Made by a program: the position numbers and the translations under genes. Positions 45,944 through 54,343 of a stretch of 64,000 nt of DNA are shown piece after piece (the first letter of the stretch is position 1; every line of letters starts with the position of its first letter). Below the pieces are notes generated by a model. That model searched no databases, was not told the DNA's origin, and was given only the letters and a program-made list of their open reading frames with translations. This DNA comes from Longibacter salinarum (GTDB lineage: Bacteria > Bacteroidota > Rhodothermia > Rhodothermales > Salinibacteraceae), in assembly GCF_002554795.1 (NCBI RefSeq), contig NZ_PDEQ01000012.1:21885-85884 (forward strand), written 5' to 3'.

Positions 45944-46957
45944 CTAGGACGACTGGAGAATCCGGGCGATGTCGTCGGGCGAGATGCTGCCGAGCGACGT
46001 TCCGTTCTCGGACACGCGGTGCGGTCCATCTCGAAGCACGCGGGCAGCGACATCGCCGAGACGCATGTCTGGATCCAGTTCGGGCCACCCGTTGCTTTCG
46101 GCGTCCGTGGTCCCGTTTTGAACGATGTCGGCAGCAGTGAGGGCACGGGTTCGATCCACGTCGGCGACAAAGTCGCGAACGTACGGCGTCGCCGGCTTAG
46201 CCAGAATATCCACGGGGACGCCCGTCTGCACGATCTTGCCACCTTCCATGATCGCGAGGCGGTCCGCAAGCCGAAATGCTTCGTCCACGTCGTGGGTGAT
46301 GAAAACGATCGTCCGTCGCCGCTCACGCTGCAACCGCATCACCTCGTTTTGCAACTCCGTACGGATGAGCGGATCGAGGGCGCTGAACGGCTCATCCATG
46401 AGCAGGATGTCCGGGTCAGTGGCCAGGGCGCGAGCGAGGCCGACCCGCTGCTGCATCCCGCCGCTCAACTCGTCCGGGTGCTTGTCCTCATAGCCGTCGA
46501 GCCCGACCTGCACGAGTGCGTCCTCGACGCGGCGACTCCGTTCCTCGTCCGCCACGCCGCTCACCTCCAACCCAAACGCCACGTTGCCTGCGACGGTGCG
46601 GTGCGGAAAGAGTCCGAACTGCTGAAAGACCATCGCGAGGCGCCTCCGGCAAACTTCCCGCAGCCGCTCACGCGACATCGCCGTCAAATCCTCGCCTTCG
46701 ACCTCGACCGTCCCCCGCGATGGCGTGACGAGCCCATTTAGACAGCGAAGCAGCGTTGACTTCCCGCTTCCAGAGCGCCCCATCACGACGAATGTCTCCC
46801 CTTCTTCGACCGAAAAGGAGGCGTCTCGAATCGCGACGGTGCAACCAGTCTGTTCTAAAATCTCCGCTTTCGACGAACCCGCATCCAGCAAATCCAGCGC
46901 TGCCTCGACGTCGTCACCAAATATCTTCGTGAGGCCATCTACCGTTATCTGAGACAC
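45944..46957 (-). CDS. Glycine-betaine ABC ATPase (ProV/OpuAA type)
   Basis: A GTG start at 46957 is preferred. The open frame continues upstream to a TTG at 47020, but those codons read through a period-7 repeat array that is intergenic elsewhere. The product has 337 residues. Early GLTKIFG, Walker A GRSGSGKST, signature LSGGMQQRVGLARALATDPD and Walker B ILLMDEPFSALDPL are typical, and GCTVAIRDASFSVEEGETFV is a ProV mark. The C-terminus (about 255-337) is shorter than in ProV, with only one CBS-like remnant. This may alter ionic-strength control. First gene of the osmoprotectant operon. Confidence 0.92.
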   Translation of the reverse strand: MSQITVDGLTKIFGDDVEAALDLLDAGSSKAEILEQTGCTVAIRDASFSVEEGETFVVMGRSGSGKSTLLRCLNGLVTPSRGTVEVEGEDLTAMSRERLREVCRRRLAMVFQQFGLFPHRTVAGNVAFGLEVSGVADEERSRRVEDALVQVGLDGYEDKHPDELSGGMQQRVGLARALATDPDILLMDEPFSALDPLIRTELQNEVMRLQRERRRTIVFITHDVDEAFRLADRLAIMEGGKIVQTGVPVDILAKPATPYVRDFVADVDRTRALTAADIVQNGTTDAESNGWPELDPDMRLGDVAARVLRDGPHRVSENGTSLGSISPDDIARILQSS

Positions 46958-46963
46958 AGTCGG

Positions 46964-46991
46964 AGGTCGAAGTTTGAAAGTCGAAGGTCGA
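46964..46991. repeat. Period-7 array, AGGTCGA type (4 units)
   Basis: Units AGGTCGA, AGTTTGA, AAGTCGA, AGGTCGA. The array sits directly upstream of the proposed GTG start of the ProV-type gene. Confidence 0.75.
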
Positions 46992-47082
46992 ACTGGGCTT
47001 TTCGCGCGAGCTACGGACAATCACGGTCTGCAACGCCAGACTCGTAAGTTAACGCCCGGTCTCTACAGATAGCAATGTATGT

Positions 47083-47703
47083 CTACAGTGCGTTGATGAT
47101 GCCGATGATGCCCGTCCGAATCATCGCGACGGAAATGGCGGCCAGAAAGAGGCTCGCGACTTTTCCGATCGCTCGCGACGCGCCCGCTCCGACGAACCCG
47201 ATGAACCAGGGGCCGAAGTAGAACAGCGTGAAGCTCACCGCGAGATTCGCAATCAAGGCCGCGACGGTCGGCAGGTAACCGTACCCTTCCTGCAGGATAA
47301 GGATCGTCGTGATGGCGGCCGGCCCGACGGTGAGCGGCGTCCCCAGCGGCACAACCCCCAGGTCCGCCATCGACGTCTCGTCGCCATTCGATTGCGTCTT
47401 CCGCGTCAGGTTGCTGAACAGAAGATCCGTGATGCTCAAGACCAGCAGGATGATCCCGCCACCGATGCGAAGATCGTTCACCGTGATGCCCAGCGTGTCG
47501 AAAATCACGCGCCCGGCCAGCACAATCACAATGGCAATTACGAAGGCCGTCATGATGGCCCGTCGCACGAGCGACCGGCGGCTCTTAACCGACATTCCCT
47601 CCGTCATCCCGATGAAGAGCGGGAGCACGCCAATCGCATTCATCGCGACGAAGAGGGACAGAAACGGCTCGACAAATTCCGTGAGGGTAAAATCCAGTTC
47701 CAT
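47083..47703 (-). CDS. MarC-family membrane protein
   Basis: From the ATG at 47703 (MELDFTLTEFVEPFLSLFVA) there are 206 residues and six hydrophobic helices. LFVAMNAIGVLPLFIGMTEG and VPLGTPLTVGPAAITTILIL are MarC/UPF0056 marks. The family was once linked to multiple antibiotic resistance, but that role is not supported in later work. The function is unknown. Single gene. Confidence 0.88.
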   Translation of the reverse strand: MELDFTLTEFVEPFLSLFVAMNAIGVLPLFIGMTEGMSVKSRRSLVRRAIMTAFVIAIVIVLAGRVIFDTLGITVNDLRIGGGIILLVLSITDLLFSNLTRKTQSNGDETSMADLGVVPLGTPLTVGPAAITTILILQEGYGYLPTVAALIANLAVSFTLFYFGPWFIGFVGAGASRAIGKVASLFLAAISVAMIRTGIIGIINAL

Positions 47704-47804
47704 GAAGAGGGTGAAGACACGAAAGGGTGAGCAGGACACGAAGCGTCCTCACGCACCGCTCCCCCCGAACTTCGTTCCAACATCAATCGACGAATGCGAT
47801 GAAT

Positions 47805-50144
47805 CTAGACCAGGAACGACGGCAAATAGCTTTCGGCGTTTTGAAGCACACCGACCGCGGTCCCGAACACGAACGTTCCCACAATGAAGTAGAGATTCGC
47901 CACGAGAATCGCTGTCATTGTTACCCGCACCCAGCCACCTCCATACGCACGCCGGAGAGCTGCCACGAGGTAGACGAACACACCGCCGTAGATAACAATC
48001 CGTGCGGGAATCAGGATCGACGATCCGATTTCGAGGAGTTCGAGAGCAAACTCGAGGCTCACGACCGCGAAAATGAACGAGTGCAGGTGCAGCGAAAAGA
48101 TCACGTGGTGCGCATACGGTTCGCGCAGATAGATCAAGCTCAGGATCAACGCAAACGCCGGAACGAGCACGAACATTACCTTCGCCGCGTTCTGCAGCAG
48201 CGTCTCCAGCGCCTCGGTATCGTCCATCCCTTCGGCCTCCTCCCCATTCGTCATGATCGTTTCGGCAGTCACGGACGGTCCGCGCTCCCGATCTGCCGAG
48301 GCCATTAGCATCGATCTTGTCACGGTCAGAACGAGAGCGGTATCGGCCAAAACCCGTTCAACGGCAATTTCCCCCACGAGGGAATCTTCGAGGGGCTTGA
48401 GTCGCCTCTCCCACTGGCTTGCGGCAGACGATGCGTCGCGCGCGGATCCACCTGACTGAAGCGTATCGTCCGCCGGCCCGATGTCGATCGCCTGTGGCAC
48501 CAGGAAGGCGGGACCGAGCACTCCCTTCGCCACACTGTCCGCCGTCGATTGTCGAACGATGAGCTTGACGCGTTCATCCGACGATCCCTTTCCGCGTCGG
48601 ATGAGTTCCGCCTCGACCCCCGACTCGGGCAGCCCCTCCACCTCCAAGAGGACGAGCGAATCGCCGCGCACGTCGATCACGAGAAGGGAGTCGCGCAGTG
48701 CCGGCGGAGCGGACTCGCCGAGGCGTTCGGCCGCACGCTCCCGGACATCATCCTCGTCCGTCTCGTCGGCAACCGGAAGGGAGTCCTCAGCTGCGTCCCC
48801 GATGAAGCGTGCCCGGTGCAGCAGCGTATCCACCGAAATGTGGCGTGCGTAGAGGCTGTCGAGCGTGGAACGACGCACCTGCACCTCGATGGTCTCCGTA
48901 TCTGCCTCGTTCGTCCAGTCCGGCACGAAGGCGGTAAACAGCAGGAAGAATGCGAAGCTCGAGACGAGGTAAAGCCGGATCGGCGGAATGAAGTCGGCGC
49001 GGCGTCCAGCAAAGTAGTGTGCTGAAAGTGCACCGGGCGCAAAAAACAGGAGTCGAAGCGTGCGCTGAATCCGCGAGTCGACCTCAAAGACGTGGTCGAC
49101 GAACCGCTGCAGGAGCAGGCGAATCGACGGTTCCTGATTTCGATGCCGCTGGCCGCACAAGTGGCAGTATCGACCGACGAGGGGCGTTCCGCAGTTTCGG
49201 CATTCGCCTGTCTCCTCCAGGCGCGTCTCGAGGCCCACAGGGCTCGTTCGCACAAACGATTCCTTCAGGGCGGCCCCGAGGTGACGCGGTGACGTGACGC
49301 CGCTCCGATACAGCAGGCCTGCCGTCCCCCCAATCGCCGTGACCGTCGCGATCACGGCCCAGCCCGATATCCATTCGAGTCCACCGATCACGGCAACAGC
49401 GATCGAGGCGTTGATTGCCGTATGCAGGGCGACGGCTCGCTCGATTCGATCGTCCGCGATCATCAGGAGAGCCGGCAATACACCCGCCCCAACCACGTAG
49501 TACACGAGAATGGCCGCGCCGGGCGACGGGATGTCCGCATCCAGCAGGATCGCGAGGACGATGGCTCCGACGGGAAGCACTGCGCCGAACGCAGCGAGCC
49601 ACGGGCCGACCGGATAGCCGGCCAGTCGCCACCCCGAACATCGGGCGGAAATGCTCTGCAGGAGGTATCCACGGAATCCCTCCATGCTTGCCGCGACCAC
49701 CAGGGTACTGAGGAGAGCCAGCACGACCGAACTGCTCATCGCCAGGGGTCCGGCATGCCCAACGAGCCATGCAATGCCCCACAAACCGGTAACGCCCCCG
49801 AGGGCTGCCATAAGACTGCTCGCCCACAGCCAACCGCGGACTCGTGCTCCGAAGAGGACGCTTCTGAGCGTACGTCGATGAAACGTGCGGACGCAGATCC
49901 CGAGAGCGGCTGTGAGGGCGAGATGGGCCCACCCGAAGGCGCGGACGAGTTCCACAGGACGATTCTCATTGAGCGTCTCCAGGATCGAGCTCCCCATCCC
50001 TATTCCCATCGCATCCAGGGAAATCATGAGGATGGCAACGGCCATAATACCGCCGCCGACCGTGTAACTCAGCAGCGTATACGCAACGCGTAGAAGCGTC
50101 GTCCGACCGATATCGCCCTGGCGAAGATAGGAGGACGGCTGCAT
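47805..50144 (-). CDS. CPBP-like membrane domain fused to DUF3667
   Basis: The ATG at 50144 follows an AGAGGT-like site. A GTG 15 bases upstream is the alternative. 779 residues. Residues of about 15-290 form a polytopic region with CPBP (ABI, glutamic-type) intramembrane-protease traces: MEGFRGYLLQSISAR, where the usual EE is ME, and ALHTAINASIAV with HxxxN. Residues of about 315-395 are DUF3667, with a zinc ribbon CRNCGTPLVGRYCHLCGQ and TLRLLFFAPGALSAHYFAGR. A long acidic extramembrane domain follows (about 410-650), then three to four final helices. The lost Glu suggests a non-proteolytic CPBP domain. Confidence 0.75.
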   Translation of the reverse strand: MQPSSYLRQGDIGRTTLLRVAYTLLSYTVGGGIMAVAILMISLDAMGIGMGSSILETLNENRPVELVRAFGWAHLALTAALGICVRTFHRRTLRSVLFGARVRGWLWASSLMAALGGVTGLWGIAWLVGHAGPLAMSSSVVLALLSTLVVAASMEGFRGYLLQSISARCSGWRLAGYPVGPWLAAFGAVLPVGAIVLAILLDADIPSPGAAILVYYVVGAGVLPALLMIADDRIERAVALHTAINASIAVAVIGGLEWISGWAVIATVTAIGGTAGLLYRSGVTSPRHLGAALKESFVRTSPVGLETRLEETGECRNCGTPLVGRYCHLCGQRHRNQEPSIRLLLQRFVDHVFEVDSRIQRTLRLLFFAPGALSAHYFAGRRADFIPPIRLYLVSSFAFFLLFTAFVPDWTNEADTETIEVQVRRSTLDSLYARHISVDTLLHRARFIGDAAEDSLPVADETDEDDVRERAAERLGESAPPALRDSLLVIDVRGDSLVLLEVEGLPESGVEAELIRRGKGSSDERVKLIVRQSTADSVAKGVLGPAFLVPQAIDIGPADDTLQSGGSARDASSAASQWERRLKPLEDSLVGEIAVERVLADTALVLTVTRSMLMASADRERGPSVTAETIMTNGEEAEGMDDTEALETLLQNAAKVMFVLVPAFALILSLIYLREPYAHHVIFSLHLHSFIFAVVSLEFALELLEIGSSILIPARIVIYGGVFVYLVAALRRAYGGGWVRVTMTAILVANLYFIVGTFVFGTAVGVLQNAESYLPSFLV

Positions 50145-50197
50145 GGAAAACCTCTGCACTCAATGGAAACGAAAAAGCTCGATAATGGCGGTTTTCG

Positions 50198-51157
50198 CTA
50201 GAGCTGCTCCACCGTATAGCCTTTCTCTTGAAGCATTTTCGTGACGCTCTCTTCCCCGACGAGATGCCCAACGCCGACCACCACAAGCGTTCGCTTTGGA
50301 TCCTCGATCAGCGTCTCGATGGGAGCGATCCAGTTTCGATTTCGCTGAACAAGCACCTGTTCGCGTACAGCGGGAAACTCGTCCATGCCCTCGTTCATCA
50401 CGCGGGCGATTTTCTCAACATCGCCCGTCCTCCATCCCGCCATAATCTGCTCCACCTGATTGAGCGACGCCGTCAGGTTTTCCAGCGAATAGCGCAGATA
50501 GGCATCTGGATCGACCGAAGACGCCGACGATAGAATGTCGATTTGCTCGCGGAGCGTTTCCAGTCCGATGACATCCGCTCCCGTCTCCTGCGCCTTCTGG
50601 TACACGTGCTGATCGATTCCGAGCGACATCTTGTACCCGCTTCGCTGCATGACTGTTGAGGTCACCATCAGGCTCGCGAGCCAGGGCCGCATCTTTCGCA
50701 CCTGCGCCTCCTGAAGTTGAAGCGTATCGAGCGCCGACTGAAGCAGGGCGTACGTGCTGTCGGATATCGCCTGCTGCAGAGTGCTGTCGCTCTGGTACAT
50801 GCCGGCCTGCAACATAATGGGCGCAGCGGCCTGCATCGAATCGAGATCCACTTCGAATGCAATCCGTTCTGCGCGATCAATCACGTGCTGAACGGTGGGT
50901 GCCAGCGGGTACGCATCCGGGCGGAGCAGGTGGACGGAGCCGAGAATGTGGAGCGTGTCCGTATCGGAGCTCACGCGCCAGAGTGGATGCTCGGCCGTCG
51001 TGGAGTCGGATTCCGACGCCGCATCCGTTGCCGGTTGAGCGGAAGCAGATGGAACGGTCCCGACGACCGCTACCGCAAATACAAGTGCCAGAATCGGCGC
51101 GAAGACGGCTCGGAGGACCTGCTGGGTAAATCGATGATGCATGAAGGGGCTAGGCAT
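50198..51157 (-). CDS. TraB/GumN-family protein
   Basis: 319 residues from the ATG at 51157. A second ATG at 51142 would also leave the signal peptide intact (VFAPILALVFAVAVVGTVPS, cleaved near ASAQ). Family marks are HILGSVHLLRPDAYPLAP, ERIAFEVDLDSMQAAAPIML, a central LGIDQHVYQKAQ and the C-terminal VVVGVGHLVGEESVTKML. These proteins share a TIKI/TraB protease-like fold with His and Glu residues. A metal-dependent peptidase role is possible. It lies 53 bases upstream of the DUF3667 fusion gene on the same strand. Confidence 0.88.
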   Translation of the reverse strand: MPSPFMHHRFTQQVLRAVFAPILALVFAVAVVGTVPSASAQPATDAASESDSTTAEHPLWRVSSDTDTLHILGSVHLLRPDAYPLAPTVQHVIDRAERIAFEVDLDSMQAAAPIMLQAGMYQSDSTLQQAISDSTYALLQSALDTLQLQEAQVRKMRPWLASLMVTSTVMQRSGYKMSLGIDQHVYQKAQETGADVIGLETLREQIDILSSASSVDPDAYLRYSLENLTASLNQVEQIMAGWRTGDVEKIARVMNEGMDEFPAVREQVLVQRNRNWIAPIETLIEDPKRTLVVVGVGHLVGEESVTKMLQEKGYTVEQL

Positions 51158-51702
51158 AAAAGGAAAAATGGCGAGCTCTACAAGAAGGCGGCTCACGACC
51201 TATGTGAAAGAGACGACCTGTGCGTGCAAAACGCAATCGGCAACCAGATGGGTACAGCCGATCCGTGACGTTTTCCCCGGGCTGATCGGTTTGCGAACGG
51301 GCCCGGGCCGGTACAAACGGATATTTGGCATTAACAACCTCTTGGGAGATGAATCACAATAACGTGAGCACACTCGTTCATCTCTATTCGTAGGTCGGAT
51401 GATGATCTTTTCGCAATCACGAAGTAGACACGGTGTGCGAGATCAACCAAGCCTCGTGTTACGAGCATGACGAGGACTGACCGCCGGAAGGCCCGTCCTT
51501 TGGGGTCGCCGAGGGCTCTCCGCCAAACAGGTTCTAACACGGTCACAAAACCGACTACGCTTCACGTGTACGGACGCCGATACTCGATTATGTTTGGATA
51601 ATGTGTGAACCTATGACATAGGGGTGTCAGTCCGTCGACGTATCATGAACAACGAATCGGATTGGACCCTCGTTTTCGCCGGTCGTTCGCCGGCCCATCA
51701 CC
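51158..51702. other. Gene-free divergent region with a GC-rich hairpin
   Basis: About 545 bases. A 7-bp stem CCCGGGC/GCCCGGG with an 18-base loop lies at 51276-51307 without a T-run. No supported gene was found. Confidence 0.45.
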
Positions 51703-52410
51703 ATGGAGACCCATTCCTTCTCTCGCTCAAATTCGGCGCTTCATATTCTACATGAAGCGCACGCAGACGCACCAGAACCGTCGGTCCGGGAGGCATCGAC
51801 GTTTTACCGGCCTCCGTACGATAGCGAACTCGATGACGCCTTCGTCCGGACACTGGCCAAATACCTTGGTCCGCTGACCGACCTTCGCGCTGTAAACGAT
51901 GACAGCCATTCGATGATCATCGTCGAAGCACGCACGTTCCACCGTTCGCAATCTGAACCGATGCGAAAGCGTCGGGTCGGTTTTCTTGTGAGCCCGGAAG
52001 CATCAGCTGAAACCGTACCGGTACGACGCTCCGGAATCATGACAATCGCTGGCGAGCATGTCGACGTTCTGTACGTTATGCGCACGGCGGATATAGCACA
52101 CCGGAGCCTGGATGCGCTCTTCCTGATCTCCCGATGGGACGAGCACCTGTTCAGTCACCGCGGCCAGCTGAATCTTCGGCGTCTCGCCACACCCGAGGCA
52201 CGCGACGTGATGGTGTCTTCGACCGCCGAGGACGTTCAGGTCTCCTACCCGAATCGGTCCGGCGCATTTTCGCTTCTCCTCACGGACGACGTGGCGGTCC
52301 CGATGGATCTTCAGATTCGCCGTATTAGATATCCACGCTCGGCCGACATGCCATCCGACGCCCCACCGCAGTCGCCCTCGCCCCGGCGTCGCTACCGGCG
52401 CAGTGCGTGA
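51703..52410 (+). CDS. Hypothetical protein, no recognised family
   Basis: 235 residues, no signal peptide or membrane helix. It is a mixed alpha/beta sequence with YDSELDDAFVRTLAKYLGPL, then RTFHRSQSEPMRKRRVGFLV and a late LLTDDVAVPMDLQIRRIRY. A basic Pro/Arg-rich tail closes it. Codon use resembles its neighbours, which supports a real gene. It lies 95 bases before the haloalkane dehalogenase gene on the same strand. I assign no function. Confidence 0.55.
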   Translation: METHSFSRSNSALHILHEAHADAPEPSVREASTFYRPPYDSELDDAFVRTLAKYLGPLTDLRAVNDDSHSMIIVEARTFHRSQSEPMRKRRVGFLVSPEASAETVPVRRSGIMTIAGEHVDVLYVMRTADIAHRSLDALFLISRWDEHLFSHRGQLNLRRLATPEARDVMVSSTAEDVQVSYPNRSGAFSLLLTDDVAVPMDLQIRRIRYPRSADMPSDAPPQSPSPRRRYRRSA

Positions 52411-52505
52411 TGATGCCGCTATCCCGGTCGGCGGACGGCACGACATGAGCATGCGTGCGTAGGAAAAATCGGATGCTCCTTCTGCCGCCAACCACGCCGA
52501 CTGCT

Positions 52506-53471
52506 ATGTCCGTATTCCGCACGCCTGACGAACGGTTCGACAACCTGCCGGGCTACGACTTTGAGCCGCACTACCTCACCCTCGACGGACCGGATGGAGA
52601 AGAGCTCCGCACGCACTACGTCGACACCGCGCCGGCAGGGGAAAACACGTCTCCCGTCGTCTGCCTGCATGGAGAACCGACGTGGAGCTACATGTATCGC
52701 GACGTGATTCGCCCGCTCGCCGGATCACACCGCGTCGTTGCACCGGACTTTGTCGGCTTCGGAAAGTCCGACAAGCTCACAAGCCAGGGTGCTTACAGCC
52801 TCGAGTTCGGCATGAATCAGGTTCATGCGCTCCTCGAGGACCTGGACGTGGCCGACGTCACGCTCGTCGTCCACGACTGGGGAGGCTTGATCGGACTCGC
52901 CTACGCAGCGCACTACCCGGAGCGGATTGGCCGCCTCGTCATTCTCAACACATTTCTCCCCCTTGGCGAGGACGAGGAAAAGTCGAGGGGCTTCCTCGCG
53001 TGGCGCCGATTTGTGGAACGCAATCCGGACCTGCCGGTCGGGACCGTCGTCGAGCGTTCGATTCAGCACGACGCCGCGTGGAGCGAGGAGGTGAAGGCGT
53101 CGTATGACGCGCCGTTTCCAACGAAGGAGTCGAAGGCCGGTGCAGCCGTCTGGCCCCTGCTCGTCCCGATGTCCACGGATGACCCGGTAGCGCAGACAAT
53201 GAGGCGCACACGAGAACGCCTCGCGCGCTGGTCGAAGCCGGCCCTCGTTCTCTTCGCCCCCGACGACCCGATTCTTGGGGGCGCGCACTCGTTCTTCCGC
53301 TCCCTCATCCCGACCGCATCGAACCAGCCGGAGATCTTGCTTCCCGATACGGGTCACTTTGTCCCGGAAGAACGCGGTGAAGCCGTCGCACAGCATATAC
53401 AGGATTTCGTCGAACGGACGCGGACAACCAACGAGACGACCGAGCCGTCTTTTCCCAACAAACCGAATTGA
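52506..53471 (+). CDS. Haloalkane dehalogenase, subfamily I
   Basis: Alpha/beta hydrolase of 321 residues from the ATG at 52506. Nucleophile Asp124 is in VVHDWGG with the neighbouring Trp125. HGEPTWSYMYR (Glu56 at the oxyanion site) is the marker of the dehalogenase group. A second halide-binding Trp (about 166) lies in the cap (GFLAWRRFVER). The acid is in FAPDDPILG (Asp253/254) and the base is His284 in DTGHFVPEE. Numbering is close to the DhlA/DhmA pattern (D124, W125, D260, H289). It should hydrolyse carbon-halogen bonds of small haloalkanes. Activity is inferred from motifs. Confidence 0.85.
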   Translation: MSVFRTPDERFDNLPGYDFEPHYLTLDGPDGEELRTHYVDTAPAGENTSPVVCLHGEPTWSYMYRDVIRPLAGSHRVVAPDFVGFGKSDKLTSQGAYSLEFGMNQVHALLEDLDVADVTLVVHDWGGLIGLAYAAHYPERIGRLVILNTFLPLGEDEEKSRGFLAWRRFVERNPDLPVGTVVERSIQHDAAWSEEVKASYDAPFPTKESKAGAAVWPLLVPMSTDDPVAQTMRRTRERLARWSKPALVLFAPDDPILGGAHSFFRSLIPTASNQPEILLPDTGHFVPEERGEAVAQHIQDFVERTRTTNETTEPSFPNKPN

Positions 53472-53707
53472 GGGAATTAATCGTGCTTCACCGCAGAGGA
53501 AGCGCGGCGTGGCTACGGAGATTCGCCCCCGAATATCAGGTTATCACCGGGCGGTTACAGTTGACTTCAATCGTCATGGCTCCGATACAAACTTCGCTGA
53601 CGCAATCCTATTCTTTCTGATGCATACAGTACAAAACTAGACTCCGGGACCTCCTGTGAGGAAGCGTTCCCATCCCGGATATGTGTCGTATCAACCTGCG
53701 CTCGGTC

Positions 53708-54112
53708 ATGTCCTCCTCTTCTCTGTTTCCGTCCTCCACCGACACCGAGTCTCTCTCGGTAAACCTTCCGACTGAGTACGCGGAGTGGATTCAGGCACAG
53801 GCCGAGTACAACGATGTCTCAGCCGGTGCCGTCATTCGACAGTTGGTTGATAACCAACGAATGCGTGACCGCGAGGAAGTGACGCCGAACTCCGCAGACG
53901 AGAAGGAAGAAAGCGTGGCGGACAATCTACGATCGGCAAGTGAGCGTCTGCGGGAGCTGGTCGATCGTGCAGAATCTCTCGACGACAAGCCGGATGATGT
54001 CCTCGAGCGCATCGAATCTCGGCTGCAAACACAAATCGAAAAGGACAGAAACAAGAGCAATCCCCCGATTTCAGACGATGCTCCCTCGATGTTCGATCTG
54101 ATGGACGACTGA
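53708..54112 (+). CDS. Ribbon-helix-helix (CopG-like) DNA-binding protein
   Basis: 134 residues from the ATG at 53708. Residues of about 15-50 read SLSVNLPTEYAEWIQAQAEY and then SAGAVIRQLVD, the beta-strand plus two helices of the RHH/CopG fold. A highly charged helix with heptads follows (NLRSASERLRELVDRAESLD), then a tail ending in SMFDLMDD. RHH proteins are often antitoxins or plasmid-type repressors, but no toxin gene lies beside it. It may be a stand-alone regulator. Confidence 0.68.
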   Translation: MSSSSLFPSSTDTESLSVNLPTEYAEWIQAQAEYNDVSAGAVIRQLVDNQRMRDREEVTPNSADEKEESVADNLRSASERLRELVDRAESLDDKPDDVLERIESRLQTQIEKDRNKSNPPISDDAPSMFDLMDD

Positions 54113-54311
54113 CGTCATCTCCATCAACCACTTCTGCTGACGTTTCTTTACCGCCCGGCACATCGCTTTCACGATGGTCGGGCGTTGCCGTATGCTGCGT
54201 ATGCGGACGCCGCTGCGCCACCTGATCACCTCAGCAATTCACGAAACGAAATTCAGGAGGGCTCGTGAACGCCTCTGTTCTTGTTGACACCGACGCGTCA
54301 ACATATTCAAC

Positions 54312-54332
54312 ATTGATCTTGCATTGATCAAT
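54312..54332 (+). promoter_or_regulatory. Candidate operator: two ATTGATC repeats
   Basis: ATTGATC occurs at 54312-54318 and 54323-54329, 11 bases apart (one helical turn). The second copy extends to the perfect 10-bp palindrome ATTGATCAAT. It lies 12 bases before the start codon of an HTH protein, consistent with autoregulation. Inference only. Confidence 0.45.
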
Positions 54333-54343
54333 TTATCACGTTC

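Noticed and set aside
46958..47020. N-terminal extension of the ProV-type protein from a TTG codon
   Set aside because: The codons read through a period-7 array that is intergenic elsewhere.
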